Assembly (NCBI RefSeq): GCF_028769735.1
Contig: NC_088174.1
Coordinates: forward strand, 1,075,501-1,139,500
DNA: 64,000 bases
Source: Zonotrichia leucophrys gambelii
Taxonomy: Eukaryota > Chordata > Aves > Passeriformes > Passerellidae
Reading direction: 5' to 3'
The position numbers and the translations under genes were made by a program. The notes beneath the pieces were generated by a model that saw only the letters and a program-made list of their open reading frames with translations, made no database searches and was not told the origin of the DNA. Shown here piece after piece: positions 56,020 to 64,000 of the stretch. Every line of letters starts with the position of its first letter. Within the stretch, counting starts at the first letter, position 1.

Positions 56020-56402
56020 TGTCACAGACATCTTTTATAAAAAATCCTTTCTTTAGGATTTTTCCTCTTGAGAAGCTGAGAAGCTTCAAGAACAAAATAT
56101 AAACAATGATTATCTGCTGCTGTGGAATGCAACAAGTGGATCTGTGATTGGTCTCATGTGGTTGTTTCTAATTAATGGCCAATCACAGTCAGCTGGCTCA
56201 GACGGAGAACCGAGCCACAAGCTTTTGTTATCATTCTTTCTTTTTCTATTCTTAGCCAGCCTTCTGATGAAATCCTTTCTTCTATTCTTTTAGTATAGTT
56301 TTAATGTAATATATATCCTAAAATAATAAATCAGCCTTCTGAAACATGGAGTCAGATCCTCATCTCTTCCCTCATCCTTGGACCCCTGTGAACACCGTCA
56401 CA
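56020..56402 (+). mobile_element. Solo LTR, family A, with 6-bp target duplication
   Basis: TGTCACAGACATC to CACCGTCACA, flanked by GTTCTC at 56014-56019 and GTTCTC at 56403-56408. It is also set inside a locally repeated phrase (GATGTTCCCAGCACAGG). Confidence 0.95.
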
Positions 56403-57795
56403 GTTCTCCTGGCAGGGCTGGAGTTGATGTTCCCAGCACAGGAAATTTTGATGTTCCCAGCACAGGAACAGTGGCTGGGCTGGGTTTGATATTCCCAGCA
56501 CATGGAATGTTCTCCTGGCTGGGCTGGCCCTCCTGGGGGTGGCTCTGGGACACTGGGAAAGCAGCTCCAGGGCACAAAGGGACAGGGACTCTGTTCTGAA
56601 GGGTGAGGGTGGCATGGGAAGGAGTGGAAAGGACAAGCCCATTTGGGCTGGAGATGACAGAATCCCTGAGGCTGGAAAAGCCCTCTGGGACCATCAAACC
56701 CAGCCATTGCTCCAGCTCTGAGCCACGTCCCCAAGGGCCACATCCACAGGGCCTTTACATCCCTGTAATGGGATGGGGCTCCAGCACTGCCCTGGTGACC
56801 TTCCCAGTGCTGGGCAGCCCTTCCTGGGAGGAAATGAGTGGAGAGGAGAAGGATCTCAGCACTCTCCTGAGCCTGGTCCAAGCCAGGAAAGCTGCAGATC
56901 TGTGGGGCTGAGTCCCTCCCAGCTGCAGGAGAGAGGGGAGGGCACAGCTGGGTTTGCTCTGGGGGGTTCCTTCCTGCCCAGACAGATCCCCCTGTCCCTG
57001 TTCCTGTCCCTGCAGCATTCCAGGCTGGCTCTGGCAGCCAGCTGGCCCCTGCATGCCAGGGCAGGGCCTTGGCAGGGCCTGAGGAACAGACTGGCTGCCC
57101 CAGGCCCCCACAGGCCCCTCCTGTCACCCACCTGCCACCTCCTCCCTTCTTATCCCATCTCAGCTGGGCCTTTCTGAACAGCACTGAAATAAATCCTCTG
57201 TGCGTGGAAATCCGAGTGTTTGGGGGGAGTTTGGTAGCCCAGGTTGTTCCCAGCTCGCTGTGAGGATGATCCACATCCCAGAAATCCCGTGGACTTCTTG
57301 CAAGTTTGTTTTTAACCCATTATTTTTTTTTTTTTTTGCTGGAGCTTTCCCTGGACCCTGCAGAGGACCCAAGCACCTGTAGGGGAGTGAGAAGGCAAAG
57401 GCCACAGGACCTGCTTCAGGAAAAGGCTGGACTCACTGTGTTCTCCTGTTCTGGGAGCAGAATTCAGCCTGGAGAATTCCCTTGGAGGGAAAAGTCCTCC
57501 AGAATGCTGGCAGGGAATGCAAGGCAGAGAAACTGGGAGGCCTTGGTGTCCCTGTTCCTCTGGCTCTGTGCTGCTCTTCAGGAGCTGCTCCTGCTCTGGC
57601 CAGGCCATTCCTCACCCCTTCCCCTCTGAGGCTGAAATATTCCCAACCCTGCTCCAGCTGGCAGCTCTGGCCTGAAATCCAGAGGTGTCTGTGCTCCTTA
57701 ATCGGGATTTTAATTGCCCAGCTTGGAAAGTCCACAAGGAAAGGTCTGAAAGACATCTCTGCCTTAGGGATGAGCAGTTCCAAAGTGTCCATCCT

Positions 57796-57860
57796 GGGAT
57801 GGGATGGGATGGGATGGGATGGGATGGGATGGGATGGGATGGGATGGGATGGGATGGGAA
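57796..57860 (+). repeat. (ATGGG)n microsatellite
   Basis: About 12 perfect GGATG units, the complement of the (CATCC)n array at 37215-37353. Confidence 0.95.
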
Positions 57861-58352
57861 GGATGGACTCTCCTTTGTTTCTCTCAGCAAATCCAGGATG
57901 GAAGCAGGTCCCTGACACAGCATTTCCATCACCCTCATGGTGACAATTCCGGTCCCATCAGAGCTCAGCACAAAACCCTCTCCTGGTGATGCCCCAGCCC
58001 CAGCTCCCTCAGGAGGAGTTTCCAGCCCTGCCCTCACCTCCCAGCACCAAGCTCCCCTAATGAGGAGCCACTTAAAGCCGAGCAGAGCCTTTTTCCTGCC
58101 CTGTCCAAGCCAATCTGTCACCAAAGAGCTGCAACAATCATGGGGCGGGGTGGCAGCCGCTGCTGAGCGCGGCCGGGCCAGACGGGCCCGTGAATTATTG
58201 AATTTATTGAATTATTGAAGGAGCCCCAGCCCGCCAGGGCCAGGGGGGTGGCCGCTGCTCCCCGGGGCTGCTGAGCCACCTGAGCTCCGGGCAGGAGCAG
58301 ATTAACCCTTTGTACAGCAGCTAGGAAGAGGCAGATTGAGAAGGGGAGTCAA

Positions 58353-58595
58353 GCAGATCCTGGCGGTCGAATCCTCATTCGTATGGGGATAGTTTTTCTG
58401 AGTCCGGGGTTATTTGGGCGAGTCAAAAGTTTATTGCAGTTAGGAGGATGCTTAGGGTCAGTGATAGGGCTAGTATGAATAAGATTATGTTTATTACTCT
58501 TCTCTGGATTTAAACCAGATTCTAAGGATTGGAAGTGGATTGTAATTAATAAACTAGAAGAGTAAGACCCTCATCAGTAGATAGAAATGTAGAAA
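58353..58595 (-). pseudogene. Nuclear mitochondrial insertion: COX3 end, tRNA-Gly, ND3 start
   Basis: Read on the minus strand, ATTTCTATCTACTGATGAGG gives ISIYWWG of the COX3 C-terminus only if TGA is tryptophan. A tRNA-Gly sequence follows, then an ND3 start encoding LSLTLSILLTAMNF and DSEKLSPYE. Gene order and codon use are those of bird mitochondrial DNA. It lies outside any exon. Confidence 0.93.
58495..58563 (-). pseudogene. Mitochondrial tRNA-Gly copy (NUMT)
   Basis: On the minus strand it starts ACTCTTCTAG and ends CCAGAGAAGAGTAA. The ends pair to an acceptor-like stem. The middle holds ACTTCCAATC, with anticodon TCC. It sits between the COX3 and ND3 pieces as in vertebrate mitochondria. 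Confidence 0.88.
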
Positions 58596-58620
58596 TGTAG
58601 AAATGCAGAAATGTAGAAAT
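58575..58620 (+). repeat. (TAGAAATG)n array grown from the COX3 piece
   Basis: Five to six units of TAGAAATG or CAGAAATG. The first overlaps the reverse complement of the COX3 codons TTC TAC ATT TCT, so the repeat probably expanded from the inserted mitochondrial sequence. Confidence 0.8.
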
Positions 58621-58714
58621 GTCCTATAGCTGCAGTGGCTGCAGCTGCCAGGAGTTCCATGGAGGAGCAGGGAGGCACGGGGGTGGCTCGGGCACAGCCA
58701 CACCAGGAACGTCG

Positions 58715-58770
58715 CTTCTGTCACCTCTGTCACCTCTGTCACCTCTGTCACCTCTATTGCCTCTGTCAGA
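58715..58770 (+). repeat. (GTCACCTCT)n array
   Basis: Four to five copies of CTGTCACCT. Confidence 0.88.
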
Positions 58771-59093
58771 GCTGGTGGCTCCAGGAGGAGGGAAAGACAA
58801 AAATATGGAGTTTGGGGATGCTGGGGGGAGTTTCCTGTGGAATTTTGGGAATCTGAGAGCCTGCATGGGGCCAGGGATTCAAGGCTGAGAGCTCCCTCAG
58901 GCCTGAGCTCTTCTCACCCCAAACCCCACGGCGGGGTTTAATTAACCCAGAGAGGAAAACCCTGCACGGGGGGAGAATGAAGGGAATGAGGATGGGGAAG
59001 AGGGAGACAGAGCTGGGAGCACCAGGAGGAGCAGGGATGCTGCCAAGGGGGATTTTCCCACTGATGGACGTGCAGCCAGAAGACCCTGAAAGG

Positions 59094-59200
59094 ATTAAAA
59101 ATAATTCAGTGTCCCAAATGTCTTTAAAATTATTCAGTGCCCCAAACCTATAAAAATAATGCAGTGCCCCAAATGTCCTAAAAATAATTCCGTGCCCCAC
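59094..59200 (+). repeat. Short tandem repeat, about 30-bp unit
   Basis: Four copies of AAAAATAATTCAGTGCCCCA with AATGTC spacers. Confidence 0.85.
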
Positions 59201-60207
59201 AGGAGTCTGGCACTCAGGGATTCTGTTGCCTTTTTAGGACTTTTTAGCTCCACTTTGTTTAAGGATGAAAGATTCCTGTCTCCAGCCCTGGCTCGTGAAT
59301 CACGGCTGTGGCACTGAGGAATCTGAACCTCTGTGTGGACCCTTCTGCACCCATGAATTAGGGGATTTTTCCTCTGGTATTCCTGCCTCCACTGGCAATT
59401 CCCTTTGTTTTCTCTGGACAAGGAATGGATGGAGCAGCATCAGGGCTCTGGAACAGCATCCTTGCAACGTGGTGGGTCATGGGATCCTGATCCCAGCATG
59501 GCTCACAATCAATTTATTGGATTTTGGGCTTTTTTAGCCAAGGAAAATCGGGCAATGGAAACATTTGTGCCTCACTTCCAGTTTACACTCCTCAATCCTT
59601 TAAAATGCAAATTTCAGGAGGTTTTGAGGAGTTTTGGGGCAGCACAAGGGAGTTTTAGCAGTGCTGGGGAGCTGGCAGGACTCTCTGGAGGGGGATGAGG
59701 AGGATGAGGCACTGTGGGGTGAAAGGATTTGTGTCCAAGCTTGGAAAACATGGGAATAGCAGCCAGGAAGCAACTCCAGGGCCTTCCTCACAATCACTGT
59801 GGAATCCCAGAGTGGACACAAACAAACCCTCATTAAACCCTTCCCTGCCTTCTCTTGGGATGGGGATGAATCATCTGCCACTCTTGTGGCTGATAAAAGT
59901 CTTCAGAAGCCAGAGAGGGACCCAAATTCCTGCCCCAATTTTCTTGGAAGACCTTGTAAAAGCTGCTTTATGAAACCTCCTGGCAGCTTCTCCTGAGTTT
60001 CCAGGCCCCCTTGGTCATTTCCATGGTGCCAAACATCTTCCCCTTCCCTGGAGATCCCATTCCCAGTTGCCTCTGGACACATCAGCAGTGGCCTGGATGG
60101 TGTCCATGATTTCCACATCAGTTCATGGGAATATTTGCACCAATTTGGGTGCAGGTTTTGCCCCCCATGAGCCTCAGGCATGTGAGGAAAAAGTACAGAG
60201 GCAGCTG

Positions 60208-60280
60208 GGGAAAGAGAAAGGGAAAGGGAAAGGGAAAGGGAAAGGGAAAGGGAAAGGGAAAGGGAAAGGGAAAGGGAAAA
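60208..60280 (+). repeat. (GGGAAA)n hexanucleotide array
   Basis: About 11 perfect units, the same motif as the array at 24360-24451. Confidence 0.96.
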
Positions 60281-60694
60281 AAGAATGGGAAGTGCCATCG
60301 TTGCTTCTGTCACTGGGCCTGTCCTGAGCTCCCCTCCTGGCTCTCCCAGTACAGCCTCCACAATAAATCAGTGTAAATTGGATTTTAGGAAAAATTTCTT
60401 CATTGCCAAGCCGTGGCAGAGCTGCCCAGGGTGGAGGCACTGGGCTGGAGCAGTAACCATGGCTGGGGTCACAGCATCTCCCCGAGACAGGGAGCTGGGA
60501 GCCAGCAGAGCTGAAAATTCCCTGGGAATTCTTTGATGAACTTGCAGTTACATTGGATCAGACCTCCAGAAAAGTGGGACAAAACCATTCTGGATTTCAT
60601 CCCAATCCCAAAAATCAAACAGGCCCATGGTGGCTAAATTTCCCCCAGACCAATTTCAAAAATGCTTCAAGTACCTTTTGAGCAAATCTCTGTC

Positions 60695-60730
60695 ATCCAT
60701 CCATCCATCCATCCATCCATCCATCCATCC
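60695..60730 (+). repeat. (CCAT)n microsatellite
   Basis: About nine perfect CATC units. Confidence 0.95.
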
Positions 60731-61339
60731 AACAAATTGGTCTGGTTTATAACTCTCCCCCATCTATAAATGCATCCCACAAAATATCTCCGGGACACAG
60801 TTCCTGCAATTTATGGGAAAATAATCAAACATCCCTGGGATACAAGAAAACAACAAGGAGAAACCCAAAGAGAAAAATTCCTTGGATGGGAGTGCCCAGA
60901 CTCAGGGATCTGAATTGTAGGTAAAGAAGAAATCTCATCTTCTGCTCTTACAAAATTTAACAGAGACAAAAATTCATGGATGAACTCAGGCCAGCTCTGC
61001 TGTCAGAGAATGTTGGGATTTAAGCTTCATCAGACTTCTGATGGAAAGGATTCCAGGAAACGTGTAAATATTGGGATGTTGTTTGGAGTTGTCATATTTT
61101 CCTGGATTTACATAAAGCCGGAATTTTCAAGTAAACTAAAAAGAGCTGGATTCTCTTTTCTTGCTTGGTTTTCCAGCCTGGACAAAGAGGCTGCCACAGC
61201 AGCCTAAGCTCCTTGTGATCCCACTGTGTCATTCCTACCTTGGGAAAGGGAATTTCAGTCCCTCCAGCTCAACAATATAAAATCATCCATGGAGTAGCAA
61301 GAGTTTGGCTGCTGTAAGGTTTTTGCTGGCTGGGTTTGG

Positions 61340-61610
61340 AATTATGGAATCATGGAATGGTTTGGGTTGGAAGGAACCTTAAAGCTCATCCTGTTCCACC
61401 CCTGCCATGGGCAGGGACGCCTTTCACTGTCCCAGATTGCTCCAAGCCCCATCCAGCCTGGCCTAGGACATTCCCAGGGATCCAGGGGCAGCCACAACTT
61501 CTCTGGGCACCCTGTGCCAGGGCCTGCCCACCCTCACAGGGGGGAATTTCTTCCCAATATCCCACCTAAATCCCCATTCTTTTAGTTTAAAACCTTGTCC
61601 TGGCACCATC
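61340..61610 (-). mobile_element. CR1 LINE fragment
   Basis: ATCATGGAATGGTTTGGGTT, GCAGGGACGCCTTTCACTGT, GGCAGCCACAACTTCTCTGG and GGGAATTTCTTCCCAATATC. It is the longest and best preserved CR1 piece in the window. Confidence 0.9.
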
Positions 61611-61734
61611 TGGCAGCATCCCTTTCCCTCCTTTTTCACAATCCCTGCTGCATTCGCAGGCAATGGTGAGGGCACCTCTGGAATTCCCGTCAGTCCCACC
61701 CGGTACCAGAGCGGGGAGGATGCGGGGACGGGGG

Positions 61735-61990
61735 ATGATGGGGGGATGCGGGAGCGGGATGGGCTCACAGGAGCGGGAGGGCTCACAGGGAATGCGGGAT
61801 GTGCTGACAGGGGATGTGGGAGCGGGATGGGCTCACAGGGGATGCGGGAGCGGGATGGGCTCACACAGGAGCGGGATGTGCTCAACGACGGATGTACTCA
61901 ACGGCGGGATGGTCAACAGGGATGCTCAACGGATGGATGTGCTGACAGGATGCAGAGCGGGATGGCTCACAGGGAGCGGGATGGGCTCAC
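61735..61990 (+). repeat. Minisatellite upstream of the KCTD-type promoter
   Basis: About ten degenerate copies of GGGAGCGGGATGGGCTCACA with GGGGATGC, ending about 50 bp before the CpG island. Confidence 0.88.
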
Positions 61991-62039
61991 ACAGACGGAT
62001 GTCACACGGCGGATGCGCTCTCAAGCGATGGCTTCAGGG

Positions 62040-62420
62040 ACGCGGGCACGGTGGGGGCTGGTCGGATGGAGGCGGAGGCAGGCGGGGGAAGGCGGTCCCG
62101 GGGACAGCGGGGGACGGCGCTCGCCGCCTCCCCGGCCATAAAGCGGCGGGGCCGGGGCCGGGCGGGCGGAGAGGAGCGGCGGGAGCGGCGCGGCCGGAGC
62201 GCACGGCGGGAGCGCAGCGGAGCGGCCGGGCCGCCCTGCCGAGGTAACGGGGGCGGCGGCGTCGGGGTCCCGCGGCCGGGGAGCGCCGGGACGGCTGCGG
62301 GGCTGAGCGGGGCTGAGCCGGGCTGTCCCCGCCGCTGTCCCCGCTCAGTCCCCGCCGCTGTCACCGCCGGGTCCGCGCCTGGGGCGGGCAGAGGGGACAG
62401 CGGGGCCGCTCTGCCCGCGC
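62040..62420 (+). promoter_or_regulatory. CpG island promoter of the KCTD12-family gene
   Basis: A dense CG-rich block (GGCGGGGCCGGGGCCGGGCG type) with many GGGCGG Sp1-like boxes and no clear TATA. It covers the presumed first exon, which ends at the donor at 62244. Confidence 0.8.
62150..62243 (+). other. Presumed noncoding first exon of the KCTD12-family gene
   Basis: Ends CCTGCCGAG before GTAACG. It lies at the centre of the CpG island and would splice to the acceptor at 63904-63905. The 5' limit is only approximate. No ATG in good context opens a frame into the next exon. Confidence 0.5.
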
Positions 62421-63231
62421 CCCCCGAGCCCCCGGCCCACCATGGGCAGCCCCCCAGCCTGACAAAGGGATGCGAGCTCCGGGCACGGGCGGCTGCTGCC
62501 CGCTGGGCTGTGCCGTGGGCATGGAATGGCCAGGGAAAGGGAGCCAGAGGCACTGCGGGAGGGGACCGGGAAGCCGGGACCGCGCTGATCCTCTTTCCAT
62601 CCTTCCGTCTCTTCCTTGCCCAAGTCACTCCTTGCTCAAAGACGATTCTCCCTGTGAGCCGGGAGGAGCAGTGGAACGCGGGCTCAGCTCTGCCCCCATA
62701 CCCGAAAGTGCCCACAGAGTTCTGTCTTTGTCCTTTAGTTGCTCCAGAATTTGTGTTGGGATCCTTGGGAGCAGCTCCTGGGAATCTTTGCGGCAGGACA
62801 TGGGGACAGGGCGAGCCCTTGGGCTGTTCCTTGGGTGTGGGGCCGGTCCTGGGGGGTCCCAACCTCCGAGCAGACCCAGGGCAGCCCTGAGATCACCCAG
62901 GGAGGGGGCAGAGCTGGAGGTCAGCTCAGGGAACCTCTTCCCTCTGTGCTCTCCCAAATGCCTGCACAGAGCACGGCATGGATCCAGGCTCCGGCTGCTG
63001 AGCCAGGTTTATGTAAGCTGCTGATTTGCAGTGTCAAGAGACATCCAAGAACCGGCTTGCCTTTGGAAAATGTACAAATCCGTGGCATCTGCCACCGAGC
63101 AATTGCTGTAGCAGCAGCCCAGGATTTGTCTTGGTCCCAGCCCCTTGGAGAGGTTCTGCCATCTCCCAGCTTGGCTGCGAGTCCGCGTTGAGCACTTTTC
63201 AGGAGCAAGGACAGAGCAGGAGTGCCAAAGG

Positions 63232-63292
63232 CTCTGTCCCTCTGTCCCCCTGTCCCTCTGTCCCCCTGTCCCTCTGTCCCCCTGTCCTTCAG
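63232..63292 (+). repeat. (CTCTGTCCCCCTGTCC)n array
   Basis: Three and a half copies of a 16-bp unit within the KCTD-type intron. Confidence 0.9.
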
Positions 63293-63694
63293 GGATCTGG
63301 TGCTGCTGTTCCCCAGCACCCCCGGGCTGTTCCCTGTGTGGCCCCACAGCCCCTCCAGCCCCGGCTCTGCGGGGCCCCTGCACGGGAACTCCTCCCTCGG
63401 CAGCTGCAGGATGCGGGGCTGGCGGGTCCCCAGGGTGTGACAGCCCTGCCTTTCCTGTTGTTGACAGCAGCCCCACGTCCCTGCACCTCCCTGGGCAGAG
63501 GCTGAGCCCTTCTGCTGCCTGGAGAGCTCAGGTGGAGATGGCACGGGCAGTGTGCCACGGTAGGGGAGGTGGCTGGGGATAATGCTGCTTGTTCCAGGAG
63601 CCAGGGACTGGGGGAGAGAGATGACTTCCAGACTCCTGGAGAGACAAGGATCCGGTCCTGCCCTGCCTGCTGACCCAAACCAGGCATTTAGCGG

Positions 63695-63770
63695 TGGCTT
63701 GGCAGTGCCGGGTTGGACTCCGTGATCTTAGAGAGCTTTTCCAATCTAAACAATTCTATGGTTCCATGTG
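63695..63770 (+). mobile_element. CR1 LINE 3' tail
   Basis: GGTTGGACTCCGTGATCTTA followed by TTTTCCAATCTAAACAATTC and TATGGTTCCATG, the sense CR1 end. Confidence 0.75.
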
Positions 63771-63927
63771 TGATCTGGCTTGGGATCATTTCCCATCACC
63801 TGGGACTGGGGCAATGGCTTGGGATGCCCTGCAGCCAGCCGGGATCGGGGCGGTGGGCTGTGTTTTCTGGCAGCTCTGACACGGTTTTGACGGTTTGTGC
63901 TGCAGGAGGGAGCAGCGGGAGCTCACC

Positions 63928-64000
63928 ATGGCCCTGGCAGAGCCCGCGAGCTGTGCCAAAGGCGGCGAGGAGAGCAGCCCCTTCCCCGAGATCATCGAGC
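63928..64000 (+). CDS. KCTD12-like: KCTD12/8/16-family BTB protein, first 24 codons (continues past the window)
   Basis: The exon starts at 63906 after TGCTGCAG. ATG at 63928 has a strong context (CTCACCATGG). The 24 codons start MALAEPASC and end SSPFPEIIE. KCTD12, KCTD8 and KCTD16 all start MAL, then a variable linker, then FP(D/E)(I/V)VEL leading into the BTB/T1 domain. The cut falls right at this point. These proteins are auxiliary subunits of GABA-B receptors. The short linker and EIIE differ from KCTD12 as I remember it, so a paralogue is likely. With only 24 codons the identity within the group is uncertain. Confidence 0.72.
   Translation, partial: MALAEPASCAKGGEESSPFPEIIE

Larger units (their letters stand above)
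43687..62040. other. Gene-poor interval
   Basis: No exon with recognised family similarity was found on either strand. In particular, no EXOC1 N-terminal exon (the start of the PIP2-binding domain) was seen. The interval holds LTRs, CR1 fragments, at least ten tandem repeats and a mitochondrial insertion, listed separately. Confidence 0.5.

Noticed and set aside
62002..62890. Open frames of 280 codons on both strands across the CpG island
   Set aside because: GC-rich promoter and 5' UTR sequence with few stop codons. Arg/Gly/Ala-rich with no family match, and it reads through the splice donor at 62244.

Overview
The window is vertebrate nuclear DNA, most likely from a bird and probably a songbird. 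The evidence is spliced genes with short introns, antisense and sense tails of CR1 LINEs ending in the ATTCTATG-type repeat, small solo LTRs with intact target-site duplications, very dense GC-rich minisatellites, and a fragment of bird-like mitochondrial DNA. No bacterial operons, CRISPR arrays or phage genes are present. All gene models were built by eye from splice sites, reading-frame phase and remembered family sequences. They are exon-accurate in most places, but no database was searched.

Left to right: (1) 201-5527, minus strand: a multi-pass membrane protein with repeats resembling the acetate transporter (GPR1/FUN34/SatP) family, running into the N-terminal part of a YrdC/Sua5-type domain whose end lies outside the window. 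A solo LTR (5663-6311) sits 135 bp upstream of its start codon. (2) 10091-16512, plus strand: a complete six-exon cis-aconitate decarboxylase (ACOD1/IRG1) family gene of 493 codons with a candidate TATA box and a mitochondrial-type presequence. (3) 20210-21344, minus strand: GLOD5, a small glyoxalase-fold protein. (4) 23626-43686, minus strand: an EXOC1 (exocyst Sec3) paralogue with 14 in-frame exons. A fifteenth, more N-terminal exon carries an in-frame stop. The first exons, for the rest of the PIP2-binding domain, were not found. (5) 43.7-62.0 kb: a gene-poor interval of LTRs, CR1 fragments, minisatellites and a NUMT. (6) 62.0-64.0 kb, plus strand: a CpG island with a noncoding first exon, then the first coding exon of a KCTD12/8/16-type BTB gene that runs off the right edge.

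The genes are not a pathway. Two observations link them. An ACOD1-family gene and a KCTD12-family gene lie on the same short segment, echoing the human 13q22 neighbourhood (KCTD12, ACOD1, CLN5). The KCTD N-terminus differs from KCTD12 itself as I remember it, so this may be the duplicated counterpart of that locus. In addition, tandem repeats repeatedly abut splice sites: the ACOD1-like exon 3 and 4 donors, and the acceptors of the last, penultimate and an internal EXOC1-like exon. In several cases the repeat unit itself carries the splice acceptor or its polypyrimidine tract.

The mobile-element record is unusually readable. One about 380-bp LTR family occurs at least four times. Three copies have perfect 6-bp target duplications, and the fourth is nested inside a related LTR. 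Another LTR has split a CR1 copy.
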